A stretch of 64,000 bases of DNA from Cognatazoarcus halotolerans (GTDB lineage: Bacteria; Pseudomonadota; Gammaproteobacteria; Burkholderiales; Rhodocyclaceae): NCBI RefSeq assembly GCF_009800965.1, contig NZ_WUAF01000012.1, positions 1-64,000 on the forward strand, written 5' to 3'. Under the pieces are notes generated by a model. The model worked only from the letters and a program-made list of their open reading frames with translations. It did not search any database and was not told where the DNA came from. This document shows, piece by piece, positions 33,212 to 41,744 of this stretch. Made by a program: the position numbers and the translations under genes. Positions within the stretch are counted from its first letter, which is position 1. Each line of letters starts with the position of its first letter.

Positions 33212-34882
33212 TCAGGCCGCCAGATCTGCAAGCCCCAGCATTTCCGCAGCATGACGACGGGTGGTATCAGTGATCGTGACTCCGCCGAGCATGCGTGCAA
33301 TTTCTTCTATACGGCCGTTCTCGTCCAGCAAGGCAACCCGGCTCAGCGTGGCACCATCGCGCTCGCCTTTCGATATGTTCCACTGCCAGCCGGCCTGAGC
33401 CGCGACCTGCGGCAGATGGGTGACACAGAGCACCTGACGCTCGTCTCCCAGACGACGCAGCATCTGCCCGACGATCTCCGCCACCCGTCCACCGATACCG
33501 ACGTCGACCTCGTCAAAGATCAAGGTCGGAGTGGCGGAGCTGCGACTCGCGATCACCTGTATTGCGAGTCCGATGCGCGACAATTCACCGCCGGACGCCA
33601 CTTTGGAAAGCGGGCGCAACGGTTGGCTCGCGTTGGTCGTCACCTGGAACTCGATGCGCTCCAGACCGCTCGCCCCCCCCTCATCCATCGGCAGCAACGC
33701 AGCGGCAAACGCACCACCCCCCATAGCGAGACGCTGCATCGCTTCGGTGACCGCCCGGGACAGGGTGTCCGCCGCCAGGGCACGCCCCGCCGAGAGTTCG
33801 CGCGCAACCTGGAGGTAGGCTTCTTCGGCTTGGCGTTCACGCTCCGCGAGCAAGGCCGGATCGCCGGAATCCTCCATGTCGGCAAGGCGTCGCTCGGTTT
33901 CCTCGAGCAGGGCCGGCAGCGCATCGGGTACAAGCCGGTACTTGCGCGACACATCGGAAATCCGGGCGATCCGCCGATCCAGTTCTTCCAGTCGCGCCGG
34001 GTCCAGGTCGAACCGCTCGCGATAGCGCCGCAGCGCGTGTCCGGCCTCATCCAGCTGGATGGCCGCCGTGGCCAGCAGCTCTGCGATCGGCGCCAGACCC
34101 TCATCGACTCCGGCCATCGACGCCAAGCGTGCGGAAAGTCTGTCAAGCACGGGCGCAATCGCCATATCGGAATCGGTCAGCGCCGAAATCGTGCTTTCGG
34201 CACCTTCAATGAGGCTCACCCCGTGGGCGAGACGGGCCTGCTCCTGGTTGAGTTCGTCCCACCCGTTGGCGGTGTATCCAAGCTCGCGCAACTCGTCGAG
34301 CTGCCAGGACAGCACCTCTCGTTCGCGCGCCAGTCCTTCGGCATTGCTCTCGGAGGCAACGCGCGCGGAGCGCGCCGCCTGCCATCGATGATAGCGCTCA
34401 CCCACCTGCAGGGTCAGCGCTTCCAGTCCCCCGTGAGAATCGAGCAGGCTACGCTGGGCATCGCTTCGCAACAGCGCATGATGGGCATGCTGGCCGTGGA
34501 TATCCACGAGCCACTCCGAGACCTCACGCAATTGAGCCAACGTAACCGAGGTGCCATTGATCCAACCTCTGGACCTTCCGCCAAGGTCTACCACCCGGCG
34601 CAATAGCAGACAACCATCTTCTGAAGATACTTCCTGCGCGACAAGCCAGTCGGACAGACCACCCGGGCCCGGGAGATCGAACTCGGCAACGACCTCGGCA
34701 CGCTCGCAACCCGGCCGGACCACGCCAGGCTCACCCCGCGCGCCCAACGCCAGACCCAGCGCGTCCAGAAGAATCGACTTGCCCGCACCGGTTTCACCTG
34801 TAAGCGTGCCAAAGCCACCACCAAACTCCAGCTCGAGGCGATCAACGATGACGAAATCCCGAATTTGAAGACGACGTAGCAT
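33212..34882 (-). CDS. recN: DNA repair protein RecN
   Basis: The product is 556 aa from the ATG giving MLRRLQIRDFVIVDRLELEF; an 88-codon open extension upstream overlaps nadK and is not conserved. It is an SMC-like ATPase: Walker A GETGAGKSIL, a central coiled coil (about 170-360), ABC signature VASGGELSRIGLAIQ, and Walker B LIFDEVDVGIGG. It acts in recombinational repair of double-strand breaks. It is 14 nt downstream of nadK, so probably co-transcribed, and convergent with fur. Confidence 0.97.
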   Translation of the reverse strand: MLRRLQIRDFVIVDRLELEFGGGFGTLTGETGAGKSILLDALGLALGARGEPGVVRPGCERAEVVAEFDLPGPGGLSDWLVAQEVSSEDGCLLLRRVVDLGGRSRGWINGTSVTLAQLREVSEWLVDIHGQHAHHALLRSDAQRSLLDSHGGLEALTLQVGERYHRWQAARSARVASESNAEGLAREREVLSWQLDELRELGYTANGWDELNQEQARLAHGVSLIEGAESTISALTDSDMAIAPVLDRLSARLASMAGVDEGLAPIAELLATAAIQLDEAGHALRRYRERFDLDPARLEELDRRIARISDVSRKYRLVPDALPALLEETERRLADMEDSGDPALLAERERQAEEAYLQVARELSAGRALAADTLSRAVTEAMQRLAMGGGAFAAALLPMDEGGASGLERIEFQVTTNASQPLRPLSKVASGGELSRIGLAIQVIASRSSATPTLIFDEVDVGIGGRVAEIVGQMLRRLGDERQVLCVTHLPQVAAQAGWQWNISKGERDGATLSRVALLDENGRIEEIARMLGGVTITDTTRRHAAEMLGLADLAA

Positions 34883-34896
34883 GATCGGCAGCGCGC

Positions 34897-35781
34897 TCAG
34901 AAAGGCCGCGGCGACGAGCTCCAGTGAAGCTTTTCGCGCAGCATGTCGAAATAACTGTAACCCTCCGGGTGCAGCAGCGTCACGGTATGCGGCGAACGCG
35001 CCACCCTGACCCGATCCCCGGCACGCGCATCGAAGCGGGTCTGGCCGTCGAAATGAACCCTGGCATCGTGCGGCGGACTCACGACGATCTCGATCGAACA
35101 ATCGTCCGGCAGCGTAACGGGCCGTGCGGTAAGCGCGTGCGGGCACAGCGGAACCAGTGCGATGCCTGCCACGCGCGGATGGAGAATCGGACCATTGGCA
35201 GAAAGCGCGTAGGCGGTGGAGCCGGTGGGCGAGGAAACGATGATGCCATCGGAACGCTGGGTGTAGACGAATTCGCCGTCGATGAGTACGTCGAACTCGA
35301 TCATCCGGCCGATCTCACCCTTGTTGACCACTACATCGTTGAACGCGACCGTATGAAAAACGCGCCGCCCGTTACGCAGCACCTCGGCTTCCAGCAGGCC
35401 CCGCGACTCACGGGTGAAGCGGCCATCGAGTATCCCACCGATCCGCACCAGAACCTCGTCACGCGCGACATCGGTGAGGAAGCCCAGCCTGCCCTGGTTT
35501 ACGCCTACCAGCGGTACACTGTACTCAGCCAAGCGGCGGCTCGAGTTGAGCATCGTGCCGTCACCACCGAGGACCACGCCAAGATCCGCCTTGGCACCGA
35601 TCTCGTCATACGATGCGACCGGATAGGTCACGCCCAGACCCGTGGAACTCGCCGTACCCTGCTCGATCAACACCGTAAGCGAGCGCCCGCGCAAGAACTC
35701 CGCGAGCCGGACCACCGACTCTGTAACATCCGGACTCTGGTATTTTCCGATAAGCGCAATGGTATTGAATTGGTGCTCCAT
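34897..35781 (-). CDS. nadK: NAD kinase
   Basis: The product is 294 aa from the ATG giving MEHQFNTIALIGKYQSPD. It phosphorylates NAD to NADP. The GGDGTML motif, the NQGRLGFLTD loop, NDVVVNKGEIGRMIEFD and SPTGSTAYALSANGPILHP are all present in order. It is divergent from hrcA (111-bp gap) and upstream of recN, a conserved proteobacterial grouping. Confidence 0.97.
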   Translation of the reverse strand: MEHQFNTIALIGKYQSPDVTESVVRLAEFLRGRSLTVLIEQGTASSTGLGVTYPVASYDEIGAKADLGVVLGGDGTMLNSSRRLAEYSVPLVGVNQGRLGFLTDVARDEVLVRIGGILDGRFTRESRGLLEAEVLRNGRRVFHTVAFNDVVVNKGEIGRMIEFDVLIDGEFVYTQRSDGIIVSSPTGSTAYALSANGPILHPRVAGIALVPLCPHALTARPVTLPDDCSIEIVVSPPHDARVHFDGQTRFDARAGDRVRVARSPHTVTLLHPEGYSYFDMLREKLHWSSSPRPF

Positions 35782-35892
35782 GTGCGGGATTAAACCACAT
35801 CTGTGCGCAGCGATTCGCACGTGACTGCAGGGCATGCTATGCAGCCGTCGACCGGTTTCTTAGAATTGACCGACAAATTTGCCACACAGACC

Positions 35893-36921
35893 ATGCAAGC
35901 TCTCGACACCCGCTCTCAGATCCTGTTGAAGACACTGATCGAACGCCACATCGCCGACGGTCAGCCGGTCGGCTCCCGCGCGCTTTCCCGAGTATCGGGG
36001 CTTGAACTGTCGCCTGCCACGATCCGCAATGTAATGTCCGATCTCGAGGAAATGGGCTTCATCACCAGCCCCCACACTTCGGCCGGCAGGATTCCGACCG
36101 CACAGGGCTACCGGCTATTCGTGGACAGTCTGCTAACGGTCAAGCCCATCGAGGACAAGCGATTGCGCGAGCTCGAGGGTCAGTTGCAACCTGATCAGCC
36201 ACGACGCGTCATCAGCAACGCCTCCAATCTGTTGTCCCAGCTGACCCAGTTTGCCGGTCTGGTCGTAACGCCGGACAAGGACACCGTCCGCATTCGCCAG
36301 ATCGAGTTCATCGGCCTGTCCGAGACCCGTATCCTGCTGATCATCGTCACAACGGCCGGCGACGTGCAGAACAGGATCCTGTCCACAAAAAGGGGCTACA
36401 GTGCCGCCGAACTCACCTCGGCGGGGAATTACCTGAACCAGCACTTCGCGGGACAGGACTTCCGCCAGATCAGAATTCGTCTGCAGGAAGAACTGAGGCA
36501 GCTTCGAAACGACATGACGGAACTCATGTCGGCAGCCGTCGAGGCAGGCAACGAGGCCTTCCAGGAGAGCGCTGGCTCATATGTCCTGTCGGGCGAGAAC
36601 AATCTGCTCGACGTGGAGGATCTTTCCAGCAACATGGTGCGGCTGCGGGATCTGTTCAAGTTGTTCGATCAGAAAACCAGTCTGATGCAGTTGCTCGACG
36701 TTTCCCACAAGGCCAACGGCGTCCAGATCTTCATAGGCGGAGAGTCAGGCCTGGAACCGCTCGACGGCTGCAGCGTGGTGACGGCATCCTACGAAGTCGA
36801 CGGGAAAGTTGTCGGATCACTTGGCGTGATCGGTCCGACCAGGATGGCTTACGAGCGCGTCATTCCGATCGTCGATATCACGGCACGCCTGCTCTCGAGC
36901 GCGCTGTCTTCCAACAACTGA
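35893..36921 (+). CDS. hrcA: Heat-inducible transcription repressor HrcA
   Basis: The product is 342 aa from the ATG giving [19 protein letters not shown]; upstream in-frame codons are not conserved. The N-terminal winged helix ([52 protein letters not shown]) is highly typical. HrcA binds CIRCE (TTAGCACTC-N9-GAGTGCTAA) upstream of chaperone genes. I found no CIRCE in this window, so its targets (probably groESL) lie elsewhere. Confidence 0.96.
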   Translation: MQALDTRSQILLKTLIERHIADGQPVGSRALSRVSGLELSPATIRNVMSDLEEMGFITSPHTSAGRIPTAQGYRLFVDSLLTVKPIEDKRLRELEGQLQPDQPRRVISNASNLLSQLTQFAGLVVTPDKDTVRIRQIEFIGLSETRILLIIVTTAGDVQNRILSTKRGYSAAELTSAGNYLNQHFAGQDFRQIRIRLQEELRQLRNDMTELMSAAVEAGNEAFQESAGSYVLSGENNLLDVEDLSSNMVRLRDLFKLFDQKTSLMQLLDVSHKANGVQIFIGGESGLEPLDGCSVVTASYEVDGKVVGSLGVIGPTRMAYERVIPIVDITARLLSSALSSNN

Positions 36922-36946
36922 ACCGAGAAACACAACAGGATTCCCA

Positions 36947-38056
36947 ATGGCCCGTTTCCGGCCCGAACCCGCCTTCAGCCACGACCAGACCAGGCGTATC
37001 GGCGTGCTGCTTGTAAACCTGGGCACCCCAGAGGCACCCACAGCCGCCGCACTTCGACCCTATCTGCGTCAGTTCCTCTCCGATCCACGGGTCGTCGAGA
37101 TTCCGCGGCCGATCTGGTGGCTGATCCTCAACGGGATCATCCTCACCGTGCGGCCGAAGAAGTCGGCGGAGAAATATGCCACGGTATGGACCAGCGAGGG
37201 CTCGCCGCTGAAGGTCCATACCGAACGCCAGACCAAACTGCTCAAGGGATACCTCGGGATGCAGGGGCATGGCGACTTGATGGTCGAGTACGCCATGCGC
37301 TACGGCGCGCCGTCGATTCCCGAAACGCTCGAGCGCATGCGGGCGGCGGGCTGCTCCCGGATACTCGTAATCCCGGCCTATCCGCAGTACGCGGCAAGCA
37401 CGACCGCCAGCGTCATGGACGAAGTGGCCGGATGCATGCTCGAATGGCGCAATATGCCCGAGATCCGCTTCGTACGGGACTTTGCAGCGCACGCCGGATA
37501 CATCGGCGCACTTGCTGCCTCGGTGCGGGAACACTGGATGCGCAACGGTGAACCCGAAAAGCTTGTCATGAGCTTTCATGGCATCCCCCGCTTTTCCCTC
37601 GACAAGGGCGACCCCTACCACTGTGAATGCCAGAAGACGGGTCGTTTGCTGGCCGAAGCCCTCGATCTGCCCAGGGATCGCTATCTGGTGACCTTTCAGT
37701 CGCGCTTCGGCAAAGCTGAATGGCTGCAACCTTACACCCAGCCCACTCTCGAGACGCTGGCCGACGAGGGCGTCCGCTCGGTCGACGTGATCTGTCCCGG
37801 TTTCGTGGCGGATTGCCTCGAGACACTTGAAGAGATCGCCGTGGAATGCCGCGACGCATTTCTGGCACACGGCGGCAAGCGCTTCCATTTCATACCGTGC
37901 CTCAATGAACGGGACGACTGGATCAGGTCGCTTGCCCGGATTGCCATCGAGCACCTGGGCAACTGGCTCGAACAACCACAGGAAAACGACGAAATGCGCC
38001 ACGAGCGCCTTTCGCGAGCACGCGCCCTTGGCGCCACCGACAAGGATGCCCGATGA
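36947..38056 (+). CDS. hemH: Ferrochelatase
   Basis: The product is 369 aa. It inserts Fe(II) into protoporphyrin IX, the last haem step. Seen: [14 protein letters not shown] at the start, catalytic His in [18 protein letters not shown], the [14 protein letters not shown] segment, and [15 protein letters not shown] with the acidic cluster. AGGA precedes the ATG. It follows hrcA by 25 nt and overlaps the next gene by 4 nt (ATGA). Confidence 0.97.
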   Translation: MARFRPEPAFSHDQTRRIGVLLVNLGTPEAPTAAALRPYLRQFLSDPRVVEIPRPIWWLILNGIILTVRPKKSAEKYATVWTSEGSPLKVHTERQTKLLKGYLGMQGHGDLMVEYAMRYGAPSIPETLERMRAAGCSRILVIPAYPQYAASTTASVMDEVAGCMLEWRNMPEIRFVRDFAAHAGYIGALAASVREHWMRNGEPEKLVMSFHGIPRFSLDKGDPYHCECQKTGRLLAEALDLPRDRYLVTFQSRFGKAEWLQPYTQPTLETLADEGVRSVDVICPGFVADCLETLEEIAVECRDAFLAHGGKRFHFIPCLNERDDWIRSLARIAIEHLGNWLEQPQENDEMRHERLSRARALGATDKDAR

Positions 38057-38424
38057 AACTGCTGCTTCGCTGGGGGCTCAACGCGCTTGCCCTGATGCTG
38101 CTACCCGAACTGCTCCCGAGCATTCGCGTCGATAGCTACGCTGCGGCGCTGGTCAGCGCGTTGCTTCTTGGACTCGTCAACGCGCTGATCCGACCGCTGC
38201 TGATACTGATAACCTTGCCGATCACCCTGCTCACGCTGGGACTTTTCACCCTCGTCATCAACGCGTTACTGTTCTGGATGGTCGGCAATCTGGTCGGCGG
38301 ACTGCATGTGCCCGGCTTCTGGCCGGCTTTCTGGGGGGCGATCGTCTACAGCCTGCTTACCTGGCTGGTCAACCTCGCACTAGCCGATACGGCACCGGGC
38401 CAAACGCGTGTGCGCGGCCGCTAG
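38053..38424 (+). CDS. Phage holin family 4 / PF04020-type small membrane protein
   Basis: The product is 123 aa with three or four hydrophobic segments. The pattern [43 protein letters not shown] is the signature of the widespread PF04020 inner membrane family (YvlD-like), whose function is not established. It overlaps hemH by ATGA, so translation is coupled. The 3' end overlaps the convergent AP2-like gene by 4 nt. Confidence 0.8.
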   Translation: MKLLLRWGLNALALMLLPELLPSIRVDSYAAALVSALLLGLVNALIRPLLILITLPITLLTLGLFTLVINALLFWMVGNLVGGLHVPGFWPAFWGAIVYSLLTWLVNLALADTAPGQTRVRGR

Positions 38425-38960
38425 GGGGCACGGCCGCCCAGTTCCCGGGTCGCGCTACCGCCACCCTCGGCCTTGCGCTTCGGCCTGCGCCTCAAGGCAC
38501 CCGGGTCGAAAGCTCCGTTGAGCTTTTCCAGCGCGTCGGTTCGCGCCTTCAGTGCCCGCTCGAAGGCCCCCTCTTCCCCGTACTTTCCGACCGAATATTT
38601 CACCCGTTTCCGACGACCGTCCGGCAAGGGCCACGAAGCGACCCAGAACCAACGCTGCTTGTCTTCGGGAAGGTCACGGGTTTCGGATGCGCAATACCTG
38701 CAGACACCGACCACTCCGGAGCGGTTGTTGCGCTTGACAATGCTCGAGTACTCCTGCATCGAGAGCGGCGGGTGCTTTGCCACCACCTCGTCGCGATAAG
38801 CACGCGCTTCCTTGAAGGCATTTCGCTTGCCGCCGTGGATTCCATCGCTGAAATGCTTGCGATAGATCACCCCGCGCCGCTGGATCGTCACCAGCCACCC
38901 ATGCGTGCGACTCGCCTCATTGTCGACCCGGCTGATTCCATAAACGCTGCTTCGACTCAC
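38421..38960 (-). CDS. Protein with two AP2-like DNA-binding repeats
   Basis: The product is 179 aa, GTG start with GGGAG upstream. Residues about 7-60 (YGISRVDNEASRTHGWLVTIQRRG..., then ...AFKEARAYRDEVV) and 80-145 (RSGVVGVCRY..., RWFWVASWPLPDGRRKRVKYSVGKYGEEGAFERALKARTDAL) each show the GV..(x)n..W.V.....g....K.FS...yG...A...A...R pattern of AP2/ERF-like three-strand-plus-helix domains known from bacterial and homing-endonuclease proteins. No HNH nuclease motif is present. The C-terminus is basic and Gly-rich. DNA binding is inferred. It stands alone on the minus strand between hemH and trxC. Confidence 0.6.
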   Translation of the reverse strand: MSRSSVYGISRVDNEASRTHGWLVTIQRRGVIYRKHFSDGIHGGKRNAFKEARAYRDEVVAKHPPLSMQEYSSIVKRNNRSGVVGVCRYCASETRDLPEDKQRWFWVASWPLPDGRRKRVKYSVGKYGEEGAFERALKARTDALEKLNGAFDPGALRRRPKRKAEGGGSATRELGGRAP

Positions 38961-39109
38961 CTCGTCACTCCCGACCCATCCGTGCGGATGACACAGGAGT
39001 TCTTTCGGCGCGGCGAAATCAAACTTTAGGCACGTCCGAAAACGAAGAAGGACTTGAAGCGCTCGGAATCGGCCTCACTTTATCAGCCATTGCTGATATG
39101 GAGACACTC

Positions 39110-39544
39110 ATGCTCTCTTCACTATTGGTGGCCTGCCCCCATTGTCACAGTCTCAACCGTGTCCCGGAAGAGCGCCTGTCGGAAGGCGGTACCTGCGGTC
39201 GATGCAAGAAGGCCCTGTTTGCGGGCAAGCCGGTTGAACTCGACGCATCGAACTTCTCGGCTCACGTCGAGCGCTCGACGATCCCCGTCCTGGTGGACTT
39301 CTGGGCTCCATGGTGCGGCCCCTGTCGCATGATGGCGCCCGCTTTCGAAGCCGCAGCCAGACAGCTCGAACCCCGCGTACGGCTCGCCAAGCTGAACACC
39401 GAGGCCGAGCAGGCACTGGCTGGTCGCTTCGGGATCCGCAGCATCCCCACGCTGATCCTGTTCAGCGGTGGCCGCGAGATTGCGAGGCAATCAGGTGCAA
39501 TGGACAGTGGGTCTCTGGTCAGCTGGACGCGCTCGAAGCTCTGA
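39110..39544 (+). CDS. trxC: Thioredoxin TrxC (thioredoxin 2)
   Basis: The product is 144 aa. The start at 39110 is preferred to an in-frame ATG four codons earlier because GGAGA stands 6 nt before it. The N-terminal zinc-binding pair CPHC...CGRCK (residues about 8-35) marks TrxC rather than TrxA. The redox site is WAPWCGPCRMMAP. The protein is a cytoplasmic disulfide reductase, OxyR-controlled in E. coli. It is convergent with the kinase gene (9-nt gap). Confidence 0.96.
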   Translation: MLSSLLVACPHCHSLNRVPEERLSEGGTCGRCKKALFAGKPVELDASNFSAHVERSTIPVLVDFWAPWCGPCRMMAPAFEAAARQLEPRVRLAKLNTEAEQALAGRFGIRSIPTLILFSGGREIARQSGAMDSGSLVSWTRSKL

Positions 39545-39553
39545 AGGCACCGC

Positions 39554-40915
39554 TCAGTCGTCGACCAGCTGCATCTCGAATCCCGACGCCATCGCGCTGC
39601 CCTTCGTTGCAACCTCCCCCGAAGCGGAGAGTTGCCGGCTCGCCGAGCCCAGGCGCCGCGCCACCAGCGTGGTAAGCGCCTTGCGCAACACGGCCAGACA
39701 TTCTTCGGTCGCCAGCGCCAGTGCAGCCGGATTGAATTCGATATAGGTCGTCGGCTCGAGCGAGACGATCGTCATCATGTGCTTGTGTTCCAGGCTATCC
39801 AGATACGCCAGTTCACCGAACACCTCACCTTCACCGAGGTCGGCCACCTTGCGCCCCCCGACCGACGCTTCGACCTTTCCTTCGATGACCATCCCGAAAC
39901 GCTGATCGGCGTCACCCTCGCGCACGACCGTCACATTTGCCTCGATCCGGCGCCATGCAGACATCCGCAGTACTTCCCAGATGTCCAGATCGTCAAACTC
40001 GGTAAAGAACGTCTGCTTGCGGAGTATCGAAAACCGACTGGTATCCGGCGGCACGTACTTGTCGTCGACGATCTTGTAGCGCACCGCCGAAAGATCCTTG
40101 GCGAATTCGGCTCCGTTCTTGTAGCGCGAGTAAAGATCCTTTTCGAGCGCCTTGCGGATCAGATTGTTCATCTGCTCCGGCACATCGGGATTGAGCTGGC
40201 TGACCGAGGGCGGGTCCGCGTTGATGATCTTGTAGATGAGTTGCGCGGCATTGCGGGCACGAAACGGCAAACGGCCCGCCAGCAGGTGAAACAACACGAC
40301 GCCGAGTGAATAGAGATCAGTCTTCTGGTTGAGCGGATAGTTCTTGATCTGCTCCGGCGACATGTACGCGGGCGACCCAACGCCCATGATGAAGGTCGAG
40401 TCGGAGTGACTCTGCTTGTTGATGTTCAGCGCCAGTCCGAAGTCGGTGATCTTTACGTTGTCCTTGTCATCCACCAGGATGTTGGCCGGCTTGATGTCAC
40501 GATGCACGATGCCCTGTCGATAGGCGTAGTCCAGCGCCATGCAGCACTTGAAGATGATGCCTATGGTGCGATGTATGGGAAGCAACCGCTCGAAATTGCA
40601 ATGTCGCTCGAGCGTATCGCCGGGGAAATACTCCATGACCACATAGGCTTCCCGCTCCGTCACGACCGCTTCGAAAATCTTGATGATGTTCGGATGGTTG
40701 AGGCGCCGGGCTACGGACTGTTCAGCCTTGAGGAGCTTCAGAAGCCGCCGGTTCCATTTGGCCTCGTCCTTCGCCTTGTCGTCGAAGCGGATGTACTTGA
40801 CTGCCACCGGCTCGGGATAGTGCGGATTCTCGGCAAGGTAGACAGTCGCCGTCGCGCCCCGTCCCACCTCACGGACAATCCTGTACTTACCGATCTTCTC
40901 GGGTGCAGCTGTCAT
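39554..40915 (-). CDS. Ser/Thr protein kinase fused to a cyclic-nucleotide-binding domain
   Basis: The product is 453 aa with no transmembrane segment. The kinase domain (about 11-275) is complete: Gly loop GRGATATVYL, Lys40 in VAVKYIRF, catalytic HRDIKPANI (Asp140), DFG Asp158, and SPAYMSPEQI in the activation segment. From about 300 to 425 a cNMP-binding/Crp-like beta-barrel follows (ANVTVVREGDADQRFGMVIEGKVEASVGG...LGEGEVFGELAYLDS). The usual phosphate-binding Arg/Ser-Ala cassette after GE is not obvious (FGELAYLDS), so true cyclic nucleotide binding is uncertain. It diverges from grpE by 173 bp. Substrates are unknown. Confidence 0.88.
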   Translation of the reverse strand: MTAAPEKIGKYRIVREVGRGATATVYLAENPHYPEPVAVKYIRFDDKAKDEAKWNRRLLKLLKAEQSVARRLNHPNIIKIFEAVVTEREAYVVMEYFPGDTLERHCNFERLLPIHRTIGIIFKCCMALDYAYRQGIVHRDIKPANILVDDKDNVKITDFGLALNINKQSHSDSTFIMGVGSPAYMSPEQIKNYPLNQKTDLYSLGVVLFHLLAGRLPFRARNAAQLIYKIINADPPSVSQLNPDVPEQMNNLIRKALEKDLYSRYKNGAEFAKDLSAVRYKIVDDKYVPPDTSRFSILRKQTFFTEFDDLDIWEVLRMSAWRRIEANVTVVREGDADQRFGMVIEGKVEASVGGRKVADLGEGEVFGELAYLDSLEHKHMMTIVSLEPTTYIEFNPAALALATEECLAVLRKALTTLVARRLGSASRQLSASGEVATKGSAMASGFEMQLVDD

Positions 40916-41028
40916 GGCTATCTCTCAACGCCACACGTCGGCGTCGTCAGAATATCGTGGTGCAATTGTGTCATGACCCGTGCCTGTGTAGAGATCCGCA
41001 ACGCTTTTCATCAATTTCGTGCACGCCC

Positions 41029-41057
41029 CTTGAAATTCCAACACAGCGCCCCCACTA
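41029..41057 (+). promoter_or_regulatory. Sigma32 heat-shock promoter of grpE
   Basis: CTTGAAA (41029-41035), 14 bp, then CCCCACTA (41050-41057) closely matches the RpoH consensus CTTGAAA-N13-15-CCCCATNT. It lies about 30 nt before the grpE ATG, so the leader is short. No CIRCE operator accompanies it. Confidence 0.75.
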
Positions 41058-41088
41058 GCTGAAAGGTTGATTTTAGGAGCTTTGTACG

Positions 41089-41658
41089 ATGCAAGACCAG
41101 AATCCCGATACAGCTGCAGATCAATCCGCGGAGCAGGTCCAGCCGAACGATGATCAGGCCACGACGATGGACGCGGGCGCCGCAGCTGACGTGATGCCAA
41201 GCCTTGAAGAAGCGCTGCGCCTCGCCGAGCTGAAGGCAGCCGAACACCACGACGCCTGGCTGCGCGCCAAGGCCGATGCAGAGAACATCCGGCGCAGGGC
41301 GCAGGAAGACATCGCCAAGGCCACGAAGTTTGCCGCCGAAAAATTCGCCCAGGCGATGCTTCCCGTCAAGGATAGCCTGGAAGCCGCACTCGCGACCGAG
41401 AACGCCACCATCGAGAACATGCGTGAGGGCGTCGAACTGACCCTCAAGCAGCTAGTGTCCGCATTCGACGGTGCAAAGCTGACCGAGGAGAACCCTGCCG
41501 GAGCGAAATTCGACCCCAACAGGCATCAGGCGATCAGCACGGTGGAAGCCGACGGCGAGCCGAATACGGTCATCACGGTGCTGCAGAAGGGCTACCTCCT
41601 GAACGAACGCGTGATCCGACCCGCACTGGTTATCGTTTCCAAGACGAAAGGCGCTTGA
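41089..41658 (+). CDS. grpE: Nucleotide exchange factor GrpE
   Basis: The product is 189 aa. A long N-terminal helix (residues about 35-90: [32 protein letters not shown]) is followed by the C-terminal beta domain ending [42 protein letters not shown]. It releases ADP from DnaK. AGGAG precedes the ATG. First gene of grpE-dnaK-dnaJ. Confidence 0.96.
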   Translation: MQDQNPDTAADQSAEQVQPNDDQATTMDAGAAADVMPSLEEALRLAELKAAEHHDAWLRAKADAENIRRRAQEDIAKATKFAAEKFAQAMLPVKDSLEAALATENATIENMREGVELTLKQLVSAFDGAKLTEENPAGAKFDPNRHQAISTVEADGEPNTVITVLQKGYLLNERVIRPALVIVSKTKGA

Positions 41659-41744
41659 AACCGGACCGGAACGCCCCATATTCGATGCAGACACGATCCG
41701 CCGCAACCGGATCGATTTGAGAATTCAGAGATAAAGGAACAAGC

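Noticed and set aside
35782-41088. CIRCE operators for HrcA near hrcA or grpE
   Set aside because: Scanned by eye for TTAGCACTC and GAGTGCTAA; none found.
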